This document shows positions 34,571-46,456 of a stretch of DNA of 64,000 nt, piece by piece. Source of the stretch: Erpobdella octoculata (taxonomy: Eukaryota > Annelida > Clitellata > Hirudinida > Erpobdellidae); assembly GCA_963978895.1 (NCBI GenBank), contig OZ022246.1:24150526-24214525 (forward strand), given 5' to 3'. How positions within the stretch are numbered: the stretch's first letter is position 1; each line of letters opens with the position of its first letter. The position numbers and the translations under genes are program-made. The notes beneath the pieces are model-generated. The model was not told the DNA's origin, did no database searches, and was given only the letters and a program-made list of their open reading frames with translations.

Positions 34571-35141
34571 ATTGTCTTAAGAAACGGTTATAATTTACCG
34601 AGTTGAATGTTTATTAAATATTGTTTAAATTGATCAAGTTTGCATGTAGTAGAATAAAAGTGTTTCGAAGGCTTTGGATAATATTCATATTTAATCTTAC
34701 GGAAGCTCAAGAAGTTTGTACAAATGTTTAATAATAACAGTTGAAAACCACATGTCGTTGAGGCTTATTTTATTATACTGATGAAAGGAGGATGCACATT
34801 GGCCTCTCCAGATCTTGTCAGTTGAAAACAAAATTGTTTTTAGATGCATTAGGCGAGTTAAAATATGCATCTGCAAAACGTTTTCACTCTCCCTTAAAAA
34901 ACTAAAACTAAGTGTTTGTGGAGATGCGTAACATAGACAAAGATTGTTAGGAAAAGTGCCAACAGCCCGTCCTGATCTAGATACCCTCTTGAAAAAAATG
35001 TTGAAATATTGACGTGGGGGTATTCATCCACGTGTTCCCCTTTGGCTACGCGCTTGTACACAAAAATAACTAAATACAAATCACTTTACCCTAATAAACG
35101 CATTTTAATACTTGACACCTTCAATGAATCATCATGACTTT
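34571..35141. other. Convergent spacer R10-R11 with exon 1 relic
   Basis: Holds the relic at 34690-34750; otherwise no gene. TGACTTTTTAAAATGTCTTATCAACTTC around 35140 is shared with the R9 3' end. Confidence 0.65.
34690..34750 (+). pseudogene. Relic of a CTLD exon 1
   Basis: Reads NLTEAQEVCT and then, after a one-base frameshift, the remains of V-N-N-N-S. These residues match exon 1 of the minus-strand genes (R9, R11, R13), yet this piece lies on the plus strand. Only about 60 bp survive. Confidence 0.7.
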
Positions 35142-36812
35142 TTAAAATGTCTTATCAACTTCTGTGTAAGCTTCACCTCCAGGTCCATTGTACCGTTTAG
35201 GCTCACCAGTAAGAACAAAAGACATGTTTGTCTCTCCTACGTTGTTCCCCGAGTCTACGTTGGTTTCTTGTTTTCTTTGTTGTCGTTCTTCAAAATTGAA
35301 GTCAGGGTAGTTGAGGAAGTCATTTCTTTGAAATTCGGTATTCAAGTCATTTTCTTTCTCTAAATTTTCTAACGTTTGTTTTCTAGAATAATATGATCTA
35401 AAACATAATATGAACAATTTTAATTTTTGGTTTTTAAAATTTATCTGCATTTTACAAATAAAAAAACTACTTAAATTTTTAAACAAGAGATAAATTTTTA
35501 TCTAATTTTATTTGGATGAACAGTAGAACACTGAAAATGAGTCAATACAACAAAAATCACCTTTGAAGTTTGCGTCTACAGAGTAGAACTCCAACAACAA
35601 TAAACGCTATTATAATGAGGAACAACAGAGGAAGTAAAACTCCAAGCAGAATAATCTCTAATAAAATAAAGTAGTATTAATTTAACTTATTTGCAATACT
35701 CAATATTGTTGAATAAACATTATTAAATAATTTTTAGTAAACAGAAGAAATAATATGTAAAAACTGTGAATAATACATAATATATGTAATATGATTTTAA
35801 TAAATAATCAGTTGATTTAAATAATAAATATAATCGTTTAACGTTTTTCAAATAGCTCACTTGAAGTTGTGTCGTTTTGATATGTTGGAATATATGTGGA
35901 GTCTGTAAAATCTGTAAGTTATGATCACATTATTCTTAATCGGATTTAAAAAAAAATGTTTACAATTTGCTTTAATACCTTTGAGTTTTCCAATGCAGTG
36001 GTCAACTGATTTTGAGGTTCGATCTATTATATCATGTGATACTCCAGGTTTATATCCAAGTGTACTATTTGCAATATTTGGATTATTGTGAATCCAACAA
36101 CCGTAGTCTTTTGGACCAGGACTCCAATCAAAAGCAGTGCATTTATATGACCGCACTGTTTCACATGCATTTTTGCATTCTTCATAAGATTGATATTCTA
36201 AATGAGCTTGTGCTCCTTCAATTCTAGAATCGTTATAATGCATCCACTCTGCTTTGCATTCTGCATTTTGTTATGACCGTATTAAACACATAAAGAGAAT
36301 AATGCATGTATATTTTACTCACCAACTGTACAAATCACTTCGTATGTCACATTAGTGATTTTGCTGGCAGTTCCGTATGATACAAAATTGTCATCCACCA
36401 AAAACTTGCTGACTGAAAAATCTATTTGCAACGTTATTGAGTATTAGAGTTATAAATTAACAAATTCAATTAAACAAATTATTTTACTTGATTTGTTGTT
36501 GATCCAATACCAGCTGTTGTTTTGAAAAACAGCATTTAAAAGAACATTTACATTTGATGGTAACGAGATATTTATTAAAAACTGTTTCAAAACATCTTCA
36601 ACATGTTGACTAGTTATTTCAACTGGCCAGCTGTTATTATTAACTTGTGTACAAACTTCTTGAGCTTCCGTGAGATTTGAAACTTTAAGTTTAGATCCGT
36701 ATGAAAACAAACAGAAAGTTTCATAAGCGTCGCACCAAGTATAACCTTCTTCTTTAGATAAGGTAACTAAAATTAGTATTGATGTAAAACAGCCTATTAA
36801 TTTTGTTAACAT
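35142..36812 (-). CDS. R11, CTLD-PAN-TM receptor, minus strand, LNYPDF tail
   Basis: Exons in transcript order: 36812-36488, 36421-36323, 36260-35979, 35911-35861, 35657-35561, 35397-35142, giving 369 residues. I start at the ATG at 36812 (MLTKLIGCFTSILIL), in line with R9; an upstream GTG is not needed. Domain order and exon sizes equal R9 (325, 99, 282, stalk, 97, 256 bp); only the stalk differs (51 against 69 bp). The tail has LNYPDF in place of LNYPDI, so the first tyrosine motif loses the strict I/V/L at +3, and keeps EAYTEVDKTF. R11 and R9 are recent copies: much of exons 1 and 6 is nearly identical. Head-to-head with the R12 pseudogene. Confidence 0.88.
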
Positions 36813-38111
36813 TTTGCTGTATTTGTTATGCTCTTGATAATACTGTAACACATCGTTTAGGTAACAAAAACCTATAGTAATACTGAATCATATGCGACAA
36901 TATTAGCTCGTTGATTGTACAATAGATATAAAGAGCTGCAATTGTTAGGTCTAAGCTTGCAAAGCAAATCTTAGACCTTATCATATAAATTCGTTAACCT
37001 GCTAATGAAAAAATCTACATTTTAAACGCTTATTTAGTATTTTAAAAGATGAATTTGTTTAAAATAATTAACAAAATCATGAAACACAAACAGAGTCACA
37101 GTAATAACTGTAATTAATAATGAATAAACAAACTGTTATGATTCACGTATTTTAGTTTAAAGCAGTCAATTATAATTAGACATCGTGAATTTTTGACACA
37201 ATGACTAATGTATACTCATCTGATTATTATTATCTTATTCTTCGATTGTTATAGCCTAAGGCTTTGAGTCAATAAAAGTGTTGTGCTGTCTATTAATCTG
37301 ATGTTTATTTAAACGTTTTTGATCCTATCATGCCTGGACATGATCGTTATAATGTAATCGTGTTTTTATTGTATTTGGAGCTTTTACTGAAAAAATATTA
37401 ACACTATATTCTGAAAACTGAATGGATGAAAATATTTTGGTAGTTAAATATTTTTTTGATGGAAAATCTCATTATTGAAATCTAATGTGTTAAAATATTT
37501 AGATAAGCCAGACGAGAGAGTGTCCATATTCCAGCACATCTTCTATATCTTACTTATACAATTTTCCAGCTCCATGCACTCACTCAGTCTGGAACACTAA
37601 CGTTCACTAATCCCATCCTCATGCAAAAGCCCATTCTTACGCAATCATGGAAGAATATTATAGCAGGAAGTGCTAACGCACATACACATAACTAAACAAG
37701 CTGTTTAGCAATGAATTTTGACGTTTAAAATATTTAATCAAGCTTTTCCTTTTTCTTCATAAGACATCATTTTCGCACAATGAACACGTGTGTGGACAGG
37801 TTTGTGCAAGTGATTATTACTGATTATGTGTATATGTATGCGTGTGGACGCTCACCTGTTCATTATTGGGTATATTCAAAGAGACAGCGTGGGTGTTATT
37901 CTATTATTTTTTAATTATGTAGTCTATATTTAAAAAAACAGGCGCGTGCGCCGATCAAACTATTTATATAGATAATACTGTTTTTATTACAATAGGTTTC
38001 TTATAATAAACAAACATACAATGCTTACCTATCAAGTCATGTTTTAAAGAAAAAAACGTCACATGACTGCTTTGGAAGGAAGTATTTGGTCGATAATTAT
38101 ATATTTTTGTA
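36813..38111. other. Divergent promoter region R11/R12
   Basis: No gene. Shares with 30099-32197 and 41615-43132 the stretch around CAATGACTAATGTATA (about 37200) and the word GTGCTGTCTATTAATC (about 37283). The R11 proximal block TAGATATAAAGAGCTGCAAT is at about 36923. Confidence 0.65.
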
Positions 38112-39296
38112 ATGTTGAATGGAGAATTATATCGATGGTGCGATCCTTACGAGACATTTTGTTTGTTTTCTTATGGAAGTGATGTAACTGTTTCCAATCG
38201 TGAAGAAGGTCAACAAGATTGTACGAAAGCTAAAAATGGAAGTTAACCAATTGAAATATAGAATTCTCAGATAGAAGATGCTGTAGAGTTATTCATTAAA
38301 AATACATCGTTTCCAAGCAATTCATCGATATTACTAAATGCTGAGCTACAAAAGAATGGACAATTTTACTGGATAAAAAACAACACAAGTGATTTTCTTT
38401 ATTTCTTTAAAGGTTGACTAATAATTATTTACTGTATATTTTAATTAAATTCTAGAAACCACGCAAATGGATGCAACACATTTTTTAATAAATGGAATCT
38501 TATGCCTAAGAAATAATAATTATGATGTGTGTTCTCCAGGAAAAACCCTTTTTCTTATTTGCACAATTGGTAAATTAATAACAGTTAAGATGAGATCTTC
38601 AGCTGGATCGATCGTTGGTGGACTACTTGGTGCTATTGTAGCAATACTCGGAATAAGCGTATTCATAATTGTAATTCTAAAAAAGAAGTATAACTTTAAA
38701 AGGTTTTATTGTTTGGTAAATATTTACATGATAACAATTTTAACTTCTTTTTTAAAATATTTTTAGTTTATATGACAAAAGAACAGCAGCTACTATATTG
38801 GAACACAACAGAAATGCTCGTGATCATTTGCCTGAACAAGGAAAAGTTTCTTCAAATTCTGAAATTGTTTACATCGAGTTGGATATTTCAACTTTTTATA
38901 TTCATGTTTTTTTACTAAAAATTTAGCAAAAAAATTAAATTTTGACATTACAAAATTTTATTTTTTATGGTATTAGTTTGCAACACAAAAACGTGTATGA
39001 ACATTTGTCTCAAGAAAACGGAGAAACCTCTTCAAAACCTGAACACATGTACAAGGAGTTAGTAACTCAATCGATTTTAACCTTTATAGTTTTATTTTTG
39101 ATAACTTAGGTCATGTTACAGATTATAGTATTTTTAATAAATAGATGTACAAATAGTTTCTTAAATTTATTGTAGATTAAAAACAGAAGCAGATGGACAA
39201 CAACTTACATATGAAAAACTGTCAAACAATAATGAATCTTCTCTTATTTATGAAAATAAATATAAAACACTGCAATATCCAATAGAACTAAAATAA
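38112..39296 (+). pseudogene. R12, broken receptor gene with intact tail
   Basis: Copy of R10/R14 with several defects. The signal peptide is missing. Exon 1 (38112-38398) carries two nonsense changes where family members have tryptophan: in the SWPIE region at 38244-38246 and at 38259-38261. The PAN and stalk exons are deleted, leaving the CTLD exon 2 sequence (38456-38569) only 15 bp from the TM exon (38585-38702), and the two now read through in frame. The tail exons 38767-38877, 38977-39057 and 39176-39296 are fully open, with VYEHL, HMYKE, LTYEKL and LIYEN. No secreted or surface lectin can be made from it as it stands; the open tail suggests the ectodomain broke recently. Confidence 0.85.
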
Positions 39297-39788
39297 GTTG
39301 CTATAACAAACATTTTTCAATTTATTGATTGCTGTTATGAAAATAATGTGATAGCTTAAAAACAATACTTTTTTGGTTTCCATCTCCTTCAAAAGTTACA
39401 AGTTGAAGAAAATAAATTAATTTATAATAAAAAAATACTTTAAAATAAAAAAATAATGTTATTAACTATAAAATTAATAAATTTTTAATTTTTTGTTATT
39501 TAATTGTAACAAAAAAGTTTTTATATTATAAATGCTTTTCAGTTCATGATATTCCATAGAACGGATGTTTGCTAATTTGAAAAAACATTGATGTGCTGGC
39601 TGTATAAAATTAACCATAAAATCTTTCTAGTTTTGTAATTGGTTTTTATTTTGAAATAAATTCCGTTACTTTACAGAAAACACGTTTTTCTCTTATAAAT
39701 TTTATATTGTTATCAATGCAAAAAACTGCTAAATACAAATCAAGTTAGCTTATTAAACCAAGTTTGTATAATTTCAGTATTTACACAA
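39297..39788. other. Convergent spacer R12-R13
   Basis: Very AT-rich; nothing recognised beyond shared 3' flank with R11. Confidence 0.6.
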
Positions 39789-41614
39789 TCAATGTATAGT
39801 CATGAATTTTTCAAATGTTTTATCAACTTCTGTATAAGCTTCACCTCCAGGTCCATTGTACCGTTTAGGCTCACCAGTAAACACAAAAGACATGTTCGTC
39901 TCTCCTACGTTGTTTCTTGAATTTACGTTGGTTTGTTGTTGTCTTTGTTGTTCATTTTTGAAATTGATGTCAACGTAATTGAGAAAAGTATTTCTTGGAA
40001 CATCGGTGTTTAAATCATTGTCGTTTTCTAAATACGCAAAAGATTGTTTTCTAGCAGAATTTGATCTAAAACGGACGTTAGTAATAATATGTTATCTTAT
40101 ATTTTCCAACTACAAATTCAAGTTTCTAAATGAAACAACAAAATTTTGTTTCGTAAATAATGAATGATTTTTAATGCATTCTAAATATATTGGTACTATA
40201 AATGAAACAACAAAACAAAACCTTTGAAGTTTTCGTCTGATGAGTATAACTCCAACAATAATTAAAAAGACAATAATTAGAAACAAAATAGGAAGTAGAA
40301 TTCCTAGAAGAATCTTTGCTAATGAAATAAAAATAAAGTATTAAATAAACACTATTGAATTTTAATATAAAAACGGTTTCTAATATTATATAGGAATGTA
40401 TGTAAATATCAAACATTAATTGTATTTCAGAATGTATTTTTGCAATAAAATAATGCAATTTTTAGTTTGTTGAAATAAATAATAATATTTTTTAGTTACA
40501 ATTTAAATAAACTTTTTATATTAACTTATAGGTAATTTACAAGACAATACAATGGTCATTTAGTTTTTCCTTAATTCTTTGCAATAACTCACTTGAAGTT
40601 GGGTTGCTTTTGTTTATACTAATCTCTGTGTAAGATGTAGAATGCGCAATATCTGTGTAACTTGTAATATCTATAAAATCTGTACATTTGTTAGTAGATC
40701 TAATTAAAACAATCAACATTTCATTTATATTTTTTATATTTATAATACCTTTGAATTTTTTAATGCACATATCCACGGTTTTTGAAGTTCGATTTATTAT
40801 ATCATGTGACACTCCAGTTTTATTTGCAGGTATAATATTTGCAATATTTGTATTATTGTGAATCCAACAACCAGAGTGTTGTTGTGAATCCGGATTCCAA
40901 TCAAAAGCAGTGCATTTATATGATTGCACTGTTTCACATGCATTTTTGCATTCATCATATGATCGATATTCTGAGTAAAGTTGTGCTCCACCAACATTAG
41001 AATCGTTATAATGCTCCCACTTTGCCTTGCATTCTGCAAATTGTAATTAAAACATGGAATTTGTTACAAATAATATAATTGTAATCACTTCATATGTATA
41101 TTATGTTTTACACATTAGCTTACCAACTGAGCAAATCACTGCGTATGTCACATTGGACGTTTTGGTAACATTTCCGTATGATAAAGTACTCTCTTCCACG
41201 CAAAATGTTTTGCTTGAAAAATCTATTTAAACTAACAATGTCTTACAATTGTACACATAAAAAGCATTCAACAAATAAATTTACTTTACTTGATTTGTTT
41301 TCTATCCAATACCAGCTGTTGTTTTGAAAAACTGTATTTAAAATAACATTTATACTTGAAGGTAGTGAAATATTTATTAAAAACTGTTTCAAAACATCTT
41401 CAACGTGTTGACTAGTTATTTCAACTGGCCAGCTTTTATTATTAATTTCTGTACAAATTTCTTGAGCCTCCGTGAGATTTGAAACTTTAAGTTTAGATCC
41501 GTATGAAAACAAACAGAAAGTTTCATAAGGGTCGCACCATGTATAAACTTCTTCCTTCGGTAGTGCAATTACAGTTAGTATTGTTGTAAACAAGGCTATT
41601 ACTTTTGTAAACAT
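39789..41614 (-). CDS. R13, CTLD-PAN-TM receptor, minus strand, extended tail
   Basis: Exons in transcript order: 41614-41290, 41222-41124, 41033-40749, 40679-40593, 40318-40222, 40065-39789, giving 389 residues. Start at ATG 41614 (MFTKVIALFTTIL). Same plan as R9 and R11. The stalk is longer (29 codons) and contains a near-repeat, SYTDIAHSTSYTEI. The tail has LNYVDI (ITIM pattern) and EAYTEVDKTF, but the stop used by R9 and R11 directly after that phenylalanine is changed from TAA to GAA, adding about seven residues before TGA at 39791-39789. Head-to-head with R14. Confidence 0.87.
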
Positions 41615-43132
41615 TTTATTATCTTTTATTACACAAAAACCCAAACTTATGAATCATCTTTTACGATATATAAGGTTGTCGATTGCACATTAGATATAAA
41701 AGAGCTTCCATTGTTCACTTTCAAGCTTGAAAAACAGATTGACTTCCGCATCTTAGGAATTTACAAGCCGGTTGTTAATAAAACAACATTTCAAAGACTT
41801 GTCTCCTAGCTCACTAGCCGTCTATATTTAGTTGGCTGCACTGGTGGTATACCGATAAGGTAAAACCTTGGGGGGGGGGGAGGGGGGAGTAGCAACATGT
41901 CCTGAAGGCTCACAAATTTGTTAAATAAAACTAACTTTTCGAAACATCTTTTCATATTTGCTCCCTGAAAATCTGTTTTTCGAAATATTTTTTTATTTTT
42001 GTTGCCAAAAAAGTTGATGACCAAAATTTTGTTAAATCTAGCCCCAAACCGAAATTATTACCATTTTTTTAAAAGTAATTGCTTTGGGTTATGTTAAAGT
42101 AGGTACTATCATTCGGTAGCTTAATAAATGCATAATAAAAAATAATAAAAACATTTTTCAATTAGAGACAGAATGATCTTGAAATGAAATTTTACGTACT
42201 AGTATTTTTTAGGTTTTTTTTCCAAAAAACCGTACTGTTGAATCATATGTTCGGCTACAGTATGACAATATTAAATTCCTACACAGTTTAAGCCAAACCC
42301 TTTTGTTTTTTAACAGATGTAAAAAATAACTGACGCTGCTCCTTGTAAGCTTAAAGAATTTTTACCATAAATTTGTAAATCTGTAAAATCATGAAAGCAA
42401 AATAAATTGTTTGTTGTGACGAAAAATAAATTAAAATGAATTCCGTGTTTTTCTTCAATAAAAATCAATAGTAAGACATTGTGAGTTATTGGAAGAATAA
42501 CTATTGTTTACACATCTAATCTTCATCCTATACTTTGATTATAATTACTATAGTTTTAAGCTGTGAGACATTTAAAGAAAGATGTGCTGTCAAATAATCA
42601 AATAATGTTAAGTAATAACAGTTTTTGAATTTTATGTTTAGCGTCTAGGGTGCTGGCAGGCAAACAAAAGTCTAAGTCGCATAATGTCGTCTGAAAAAAA
42701 GTTCAATTTTACGGTTAAGTTAAATCCAGTTTTCTATCTAAATGTTGAAGTTTATGTAATTATAGTGTCAGTTTTGAGCAGTTGTAATTTCTGATTAGCA
42801 CATTTTCAGTTTAGATAGACGTGCAAAAAGAAGTTAAAACTGTTTGATTCCATACGAACAAGATGTTAAATGTCCACTACATAAAATTTGTATCATGTAA
42901 AAAGCTTAATTGATTATTCATAAAGTTATTTAAGCACGTGTTGAACAACTTAGTAAATTTAAAAATACATTGAGCTGTAATACGTTTAATAGCGACAAGG
43001 AAGTTTAGAATAAAGTAGCAATAGCAATACATTTATTCAACACAAACATACTTTGGTTACGCCTGTCTTGAAAATACCTTCATAACTTGAAAGAATTTAA
43101 TCCGTTTTGGTTTTTTTTAATCAGTTGTTATT
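41615..43132. other. Divergent promoter region R13/R14
   Basis: No gene. A run of ten G followed by AGGGGGGAG occurs at about 41870-41890. The R13 proximal block TAGATATAAAAGAGCTTCCA is at about 41691. The shared divergent-spacer element is at about 42474-42545. Confidence 0.65.
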
Positions 43133-45509
43133 ATGTTTACAAGAATTAAAATTTTAGTTAAAATTTTAATTACATTCAGTCAATTAATACAAGGAGATGT
43201 TTATCGTTGGTGTGATCCTTACGAGACATTTTGTTTGTTTTCTTATGGAGCAAATGTAACTGTTTCTAATCTTGAAGAAGGTCAAAAAAAATGTACGGAA
43301 GCTAAAAATAGAAGTTGGCCAATTGAAATATGGAATTCTCGGATAGAAAATGCCGTAGAGTTATTTCTTCAAAACAACTCGTTTCCAAGCAATTCATCGA
43401 TATTACTAAATGCTGAGCTACAAAAGAATGGACAATTTTACTGGATAAGAAACAACACAAGTAATTTTTTAGTTTTAATTATAAATTTATCTGAATAACA
43501 GTTAATTTTTTATTTTTTCGATCACTTGGATTTACAGATTTAAATATTGCAGACAATACAACAGATGCAAACATATGCCTTACAAATAATAACTATGGCA
43601 TTTGTCCTCCAGGAAAACCGATTCTTCTTATTTGCACAATTGGTAAATTATAAACACTTAAACTACAGACTATTGTTTTTATTTATTTTATTTAAAAAAG
43701 TTGTTTTTGTAGAATGTGAAGCAACATGGGCGACTTATGAAAATCAACGAAATACGGGCAGTATTCAACAATTTGGAATAACAAACTTGACGGATTGCAA
43801 ACATTTGTGCGAAACGAGCAGAACATTAAACTGCACAGCTGTTGATTTTACAACATCTCCTCAAGCAGGCTGCTGGACGAACACAAAAAACTCCTCACAA
43901 TTGAATTTTGATAGAAGCAACCGTACCGGTACATCAGAACATGTCATCAATAGGACGTGCAAAACAGTTGATGTTTGCATTGGAAATATTTCAAGTGATT
44001 ATGTTTTTTAGTTATAAAATGAAGTTTTTTGTTGTTTTAAGTTTGAAAGTGAGTTTTAAATTCTCTATAAAGCCGAAACTATTGAAAACTCACCCATTTT
44101 GAACCACTCTATCAAAGTGTTGAGTTGTATTTCACCAAGTGGAGTCTTAATGATAACCTTTAACTTAATTATCAGATTACATTTTATTTTATTAATCATT
44201 AGTATAATGTTTGATCCCATTTTTTTTTAAATAATGTTTCTTTATAATAATAAAGCTTTAGCAGTACACGATGGACCTTCAAGTGGATCTTTGGTTGGTG
44301 GATTACTTGGAAGTATTGTAGCTATACTTGGAATAACTGTATTCATAATCGTAATTGTAAAAAAGAAACATGACTTAAAAAGGTATTTGCGGTAGCGTTA
44401 TGGGTTTTTGTTTAGTACGAAAATCTATTAAGAAAAATCTACTAGATTTTTTAATCATTATACTGATTTCCAATATCTTCAGTTCATATAACAAAAGAAC
44501 TCCAGTTACTGAATTGAATCGCAAAAAAGATGAAGCTGATGAAAATTTACCACAAGAAAATGAAAATGAATCAAATCTTGAAACTTTCTATAATATGTTA
44601 AATTTTCTAATTTAGTCTAATTAGTTGATGTTTATGTTTTTGAGATTTAGATATTTTAAAAATTAAATCATTAATGTTGATAGAAAAAATGTATTTGTTT
44701 TCTAAGATTACAACACAAAAACGACTCCGAGAATGTGTCCCAAGAAATAAGAATTTCTTCAAATCCTGATTACATGTACAACCAGTGAGTGACGAATGTA
44801 ATTTTAGACCACATATTTTTTCCAATACTAATTCTGTCATTTTATATATCTAATTTAACTTTGTTGAGACACGAAAAATATATCTTTCTGGTATTAGGCA
44901 ACATCACGATGATGCCTACCAACATGTGCTACAAGAAAACAAAGATTCTTCAAATCTTAAACACATATACAAGCCGTAAGTAACAAATGCTAATTTAAAT
45001 TTTAAATTTTTTTTTTAGAGTAATTAAGTCATTTCATACTTTTAATTTAATTTTGTTGGTAATAGATTGCAGGAAAGAGACGCTTACCACCATTTGTCCA
45101 ACGAAAACAATGTTTATTCAAATCCGGAACACATGTATAAACCGTATGTAATAAAAATGCCACTTTAAATTTTATAATTTGTGTTTCAAGTACTTAGAAT
45201 ATTTTAAATGTTTTAATAATCGTGCTATATAAATATGAAACCAGATTAGAAACGGAAACAACTGAACAAATGGAAGTTTATGTAAAAATGGAAACTTATG
45301 AGAAAATGGAAACTTATGAAAAAATGGAAACTTATGAAAAAATTGAAACTTGTGAAAAAATGGAAACTTATGAGAATATGGAAACTTGTGAAAAAATGGA
45401 AACTTGTGGAAAAATAAAAACTTATGAGAAAATGTCTGAAAATAATGATTATTCTCTTATTTATGAAAATAAACATAAAACTTTGCTATGCCCAATAGAA
45501 TTAAAATAA
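43133..45509 (+). CDS. R14, CTLD-PAN-TM receptor with long tail and YxxM repeats
   Basis: Exons 43133-43460, 43538-43642, 43713-43994, 44265-44382, 44483-44596, 44707-44784, 44898-44975, 45066-45143 and 45245-45509 give 481 residues. CTLD and PAN-like exons are complete; the PAN signature has an extra cysteine (NRTCKTVDVCIG). No stalk exon was found between PAN and TM. The tail is spread over five exons: three repeated modules of 78 bp with AYQHV/HIYKP and AYHHL/HMYKP motifs (some first tyrosines lost in the first two tail exons), and a last exon in which an 18-bp minisatellite encodes METYEK-type repeats, giving five Y-x-x-M motifs before LIYEN. Y-x-x-M is the known consensus for PI3-kinase p85 SH2 binding. 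The CTLD is close to the R12 pseudogene. Confidence 0.85.
45268..45440 (+). repeat. 18-bp coding minisatellite in the R14 tail
   Basis: About eight to nine imperfect copies of ATGGAAACTTATGAGAAA. The unit equals six codons (M-E-T-Y-E-K); in some copies TAT is TGT, replacing the tyrosine by cysteine. Absent from the corresponding last exons of R10, R12 and R17. Confidence 0.92.
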
Positions 45510-46140
45510 ATTAACATTAAAAGTATTTTGTCTTTATTGAGTTGAGTTTTTAAAGTAATGTGTACATTGATGGGGGATGCTTAGAAGGTTATAAAGATGA
45601 CTTTATAGCATGGAGAACAAATTATATTTTGTGTTGGCTTCTATCGATAGTGAAGAAATACAAAATTTAAATCGGAAAAGTGTAAAATTAATTTTTAATG
45701 CAAAAAAAAGTTCTTATTAGAAAAAAAACTTTTAAACTATTATACCAATTGAGGACAATTTAAAAAAAATAGAACACACACTTCAAGTCGTTTTACCAAG
45801 TTAATAAAATGTTCATGCTAAATAACTAATAAATGATAAGCTACCCAACGTGATTAATTATGCAAACCGAAAACGTAAGCACAACATATTAAAATTATCA
45901 AAATTGAAATTTTGCCATAACATTTTTACATCATTCATAATGTTATATCAGTTATCATTATAGTACTTTCGCATTCACTATTGTATGTAGACTGTAGAGT
46001 ACCTATGTACACCATCGAACACACTAAATAAATCTCTTAAAATATCATTTACGTAAAATTGCAACGGGTTGTTGTTGATAATATTTAAATTGTGTTTATT
46101 CAGTTTAGATTCTTAGACACGACAAATGATACTATTTCAG
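45510..46140. other. Spacer after R14
   Basis: AT-rich, no gene or repeat recognised. Confidence 0.55.
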
Positions 46141-46456
46141 CAGCTCCAATCATAGGAGGTGTAATCGGTGGCATAGCAGGACATGTAATAATCATTACAA
46201 TTCTGACGCTCATTATAAAGAAAAAAATCAACGCTACCAAGTAGTCTTATAATATATTTTTATTTGATTAATTAATAATTAATGATTATTAATTGATAAT
46301 TAAATTGGCCTATAAATGTTTTGATTTTGTTATAGAACTAAACCTCCTAAACCTAATCCAGAAGACGCTTACGAACATCTTCCAAATACCAACAGTGACA
46401 ATAATGGCGCAATTTCAAATTCTGTACATTTGTATAATCAGTTAAGAAAAGAGTAA
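46141..46456 (+). CDS. Orphan TM + Y-x-x-L tail cassette (intact)
   Basis: Two exons with good splice sites: 46141-46240 (after ACTATTTCAG; Gly/Ala-rich TM start APIIGGVIGGIAGHV, then KKKI) and 46336-46456 (after TTATAG). The second has AYEHL and LYNQL and ends in a stop at 46454-46456. Lengths and phases (1 into TM, 2 into tail) match family rules. No CTLD or PAN exon lies between R14 and here, so it is either an alternative 3' end for R14 with a shorter tail, or the remains of another gene. Confidence 0.65.
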
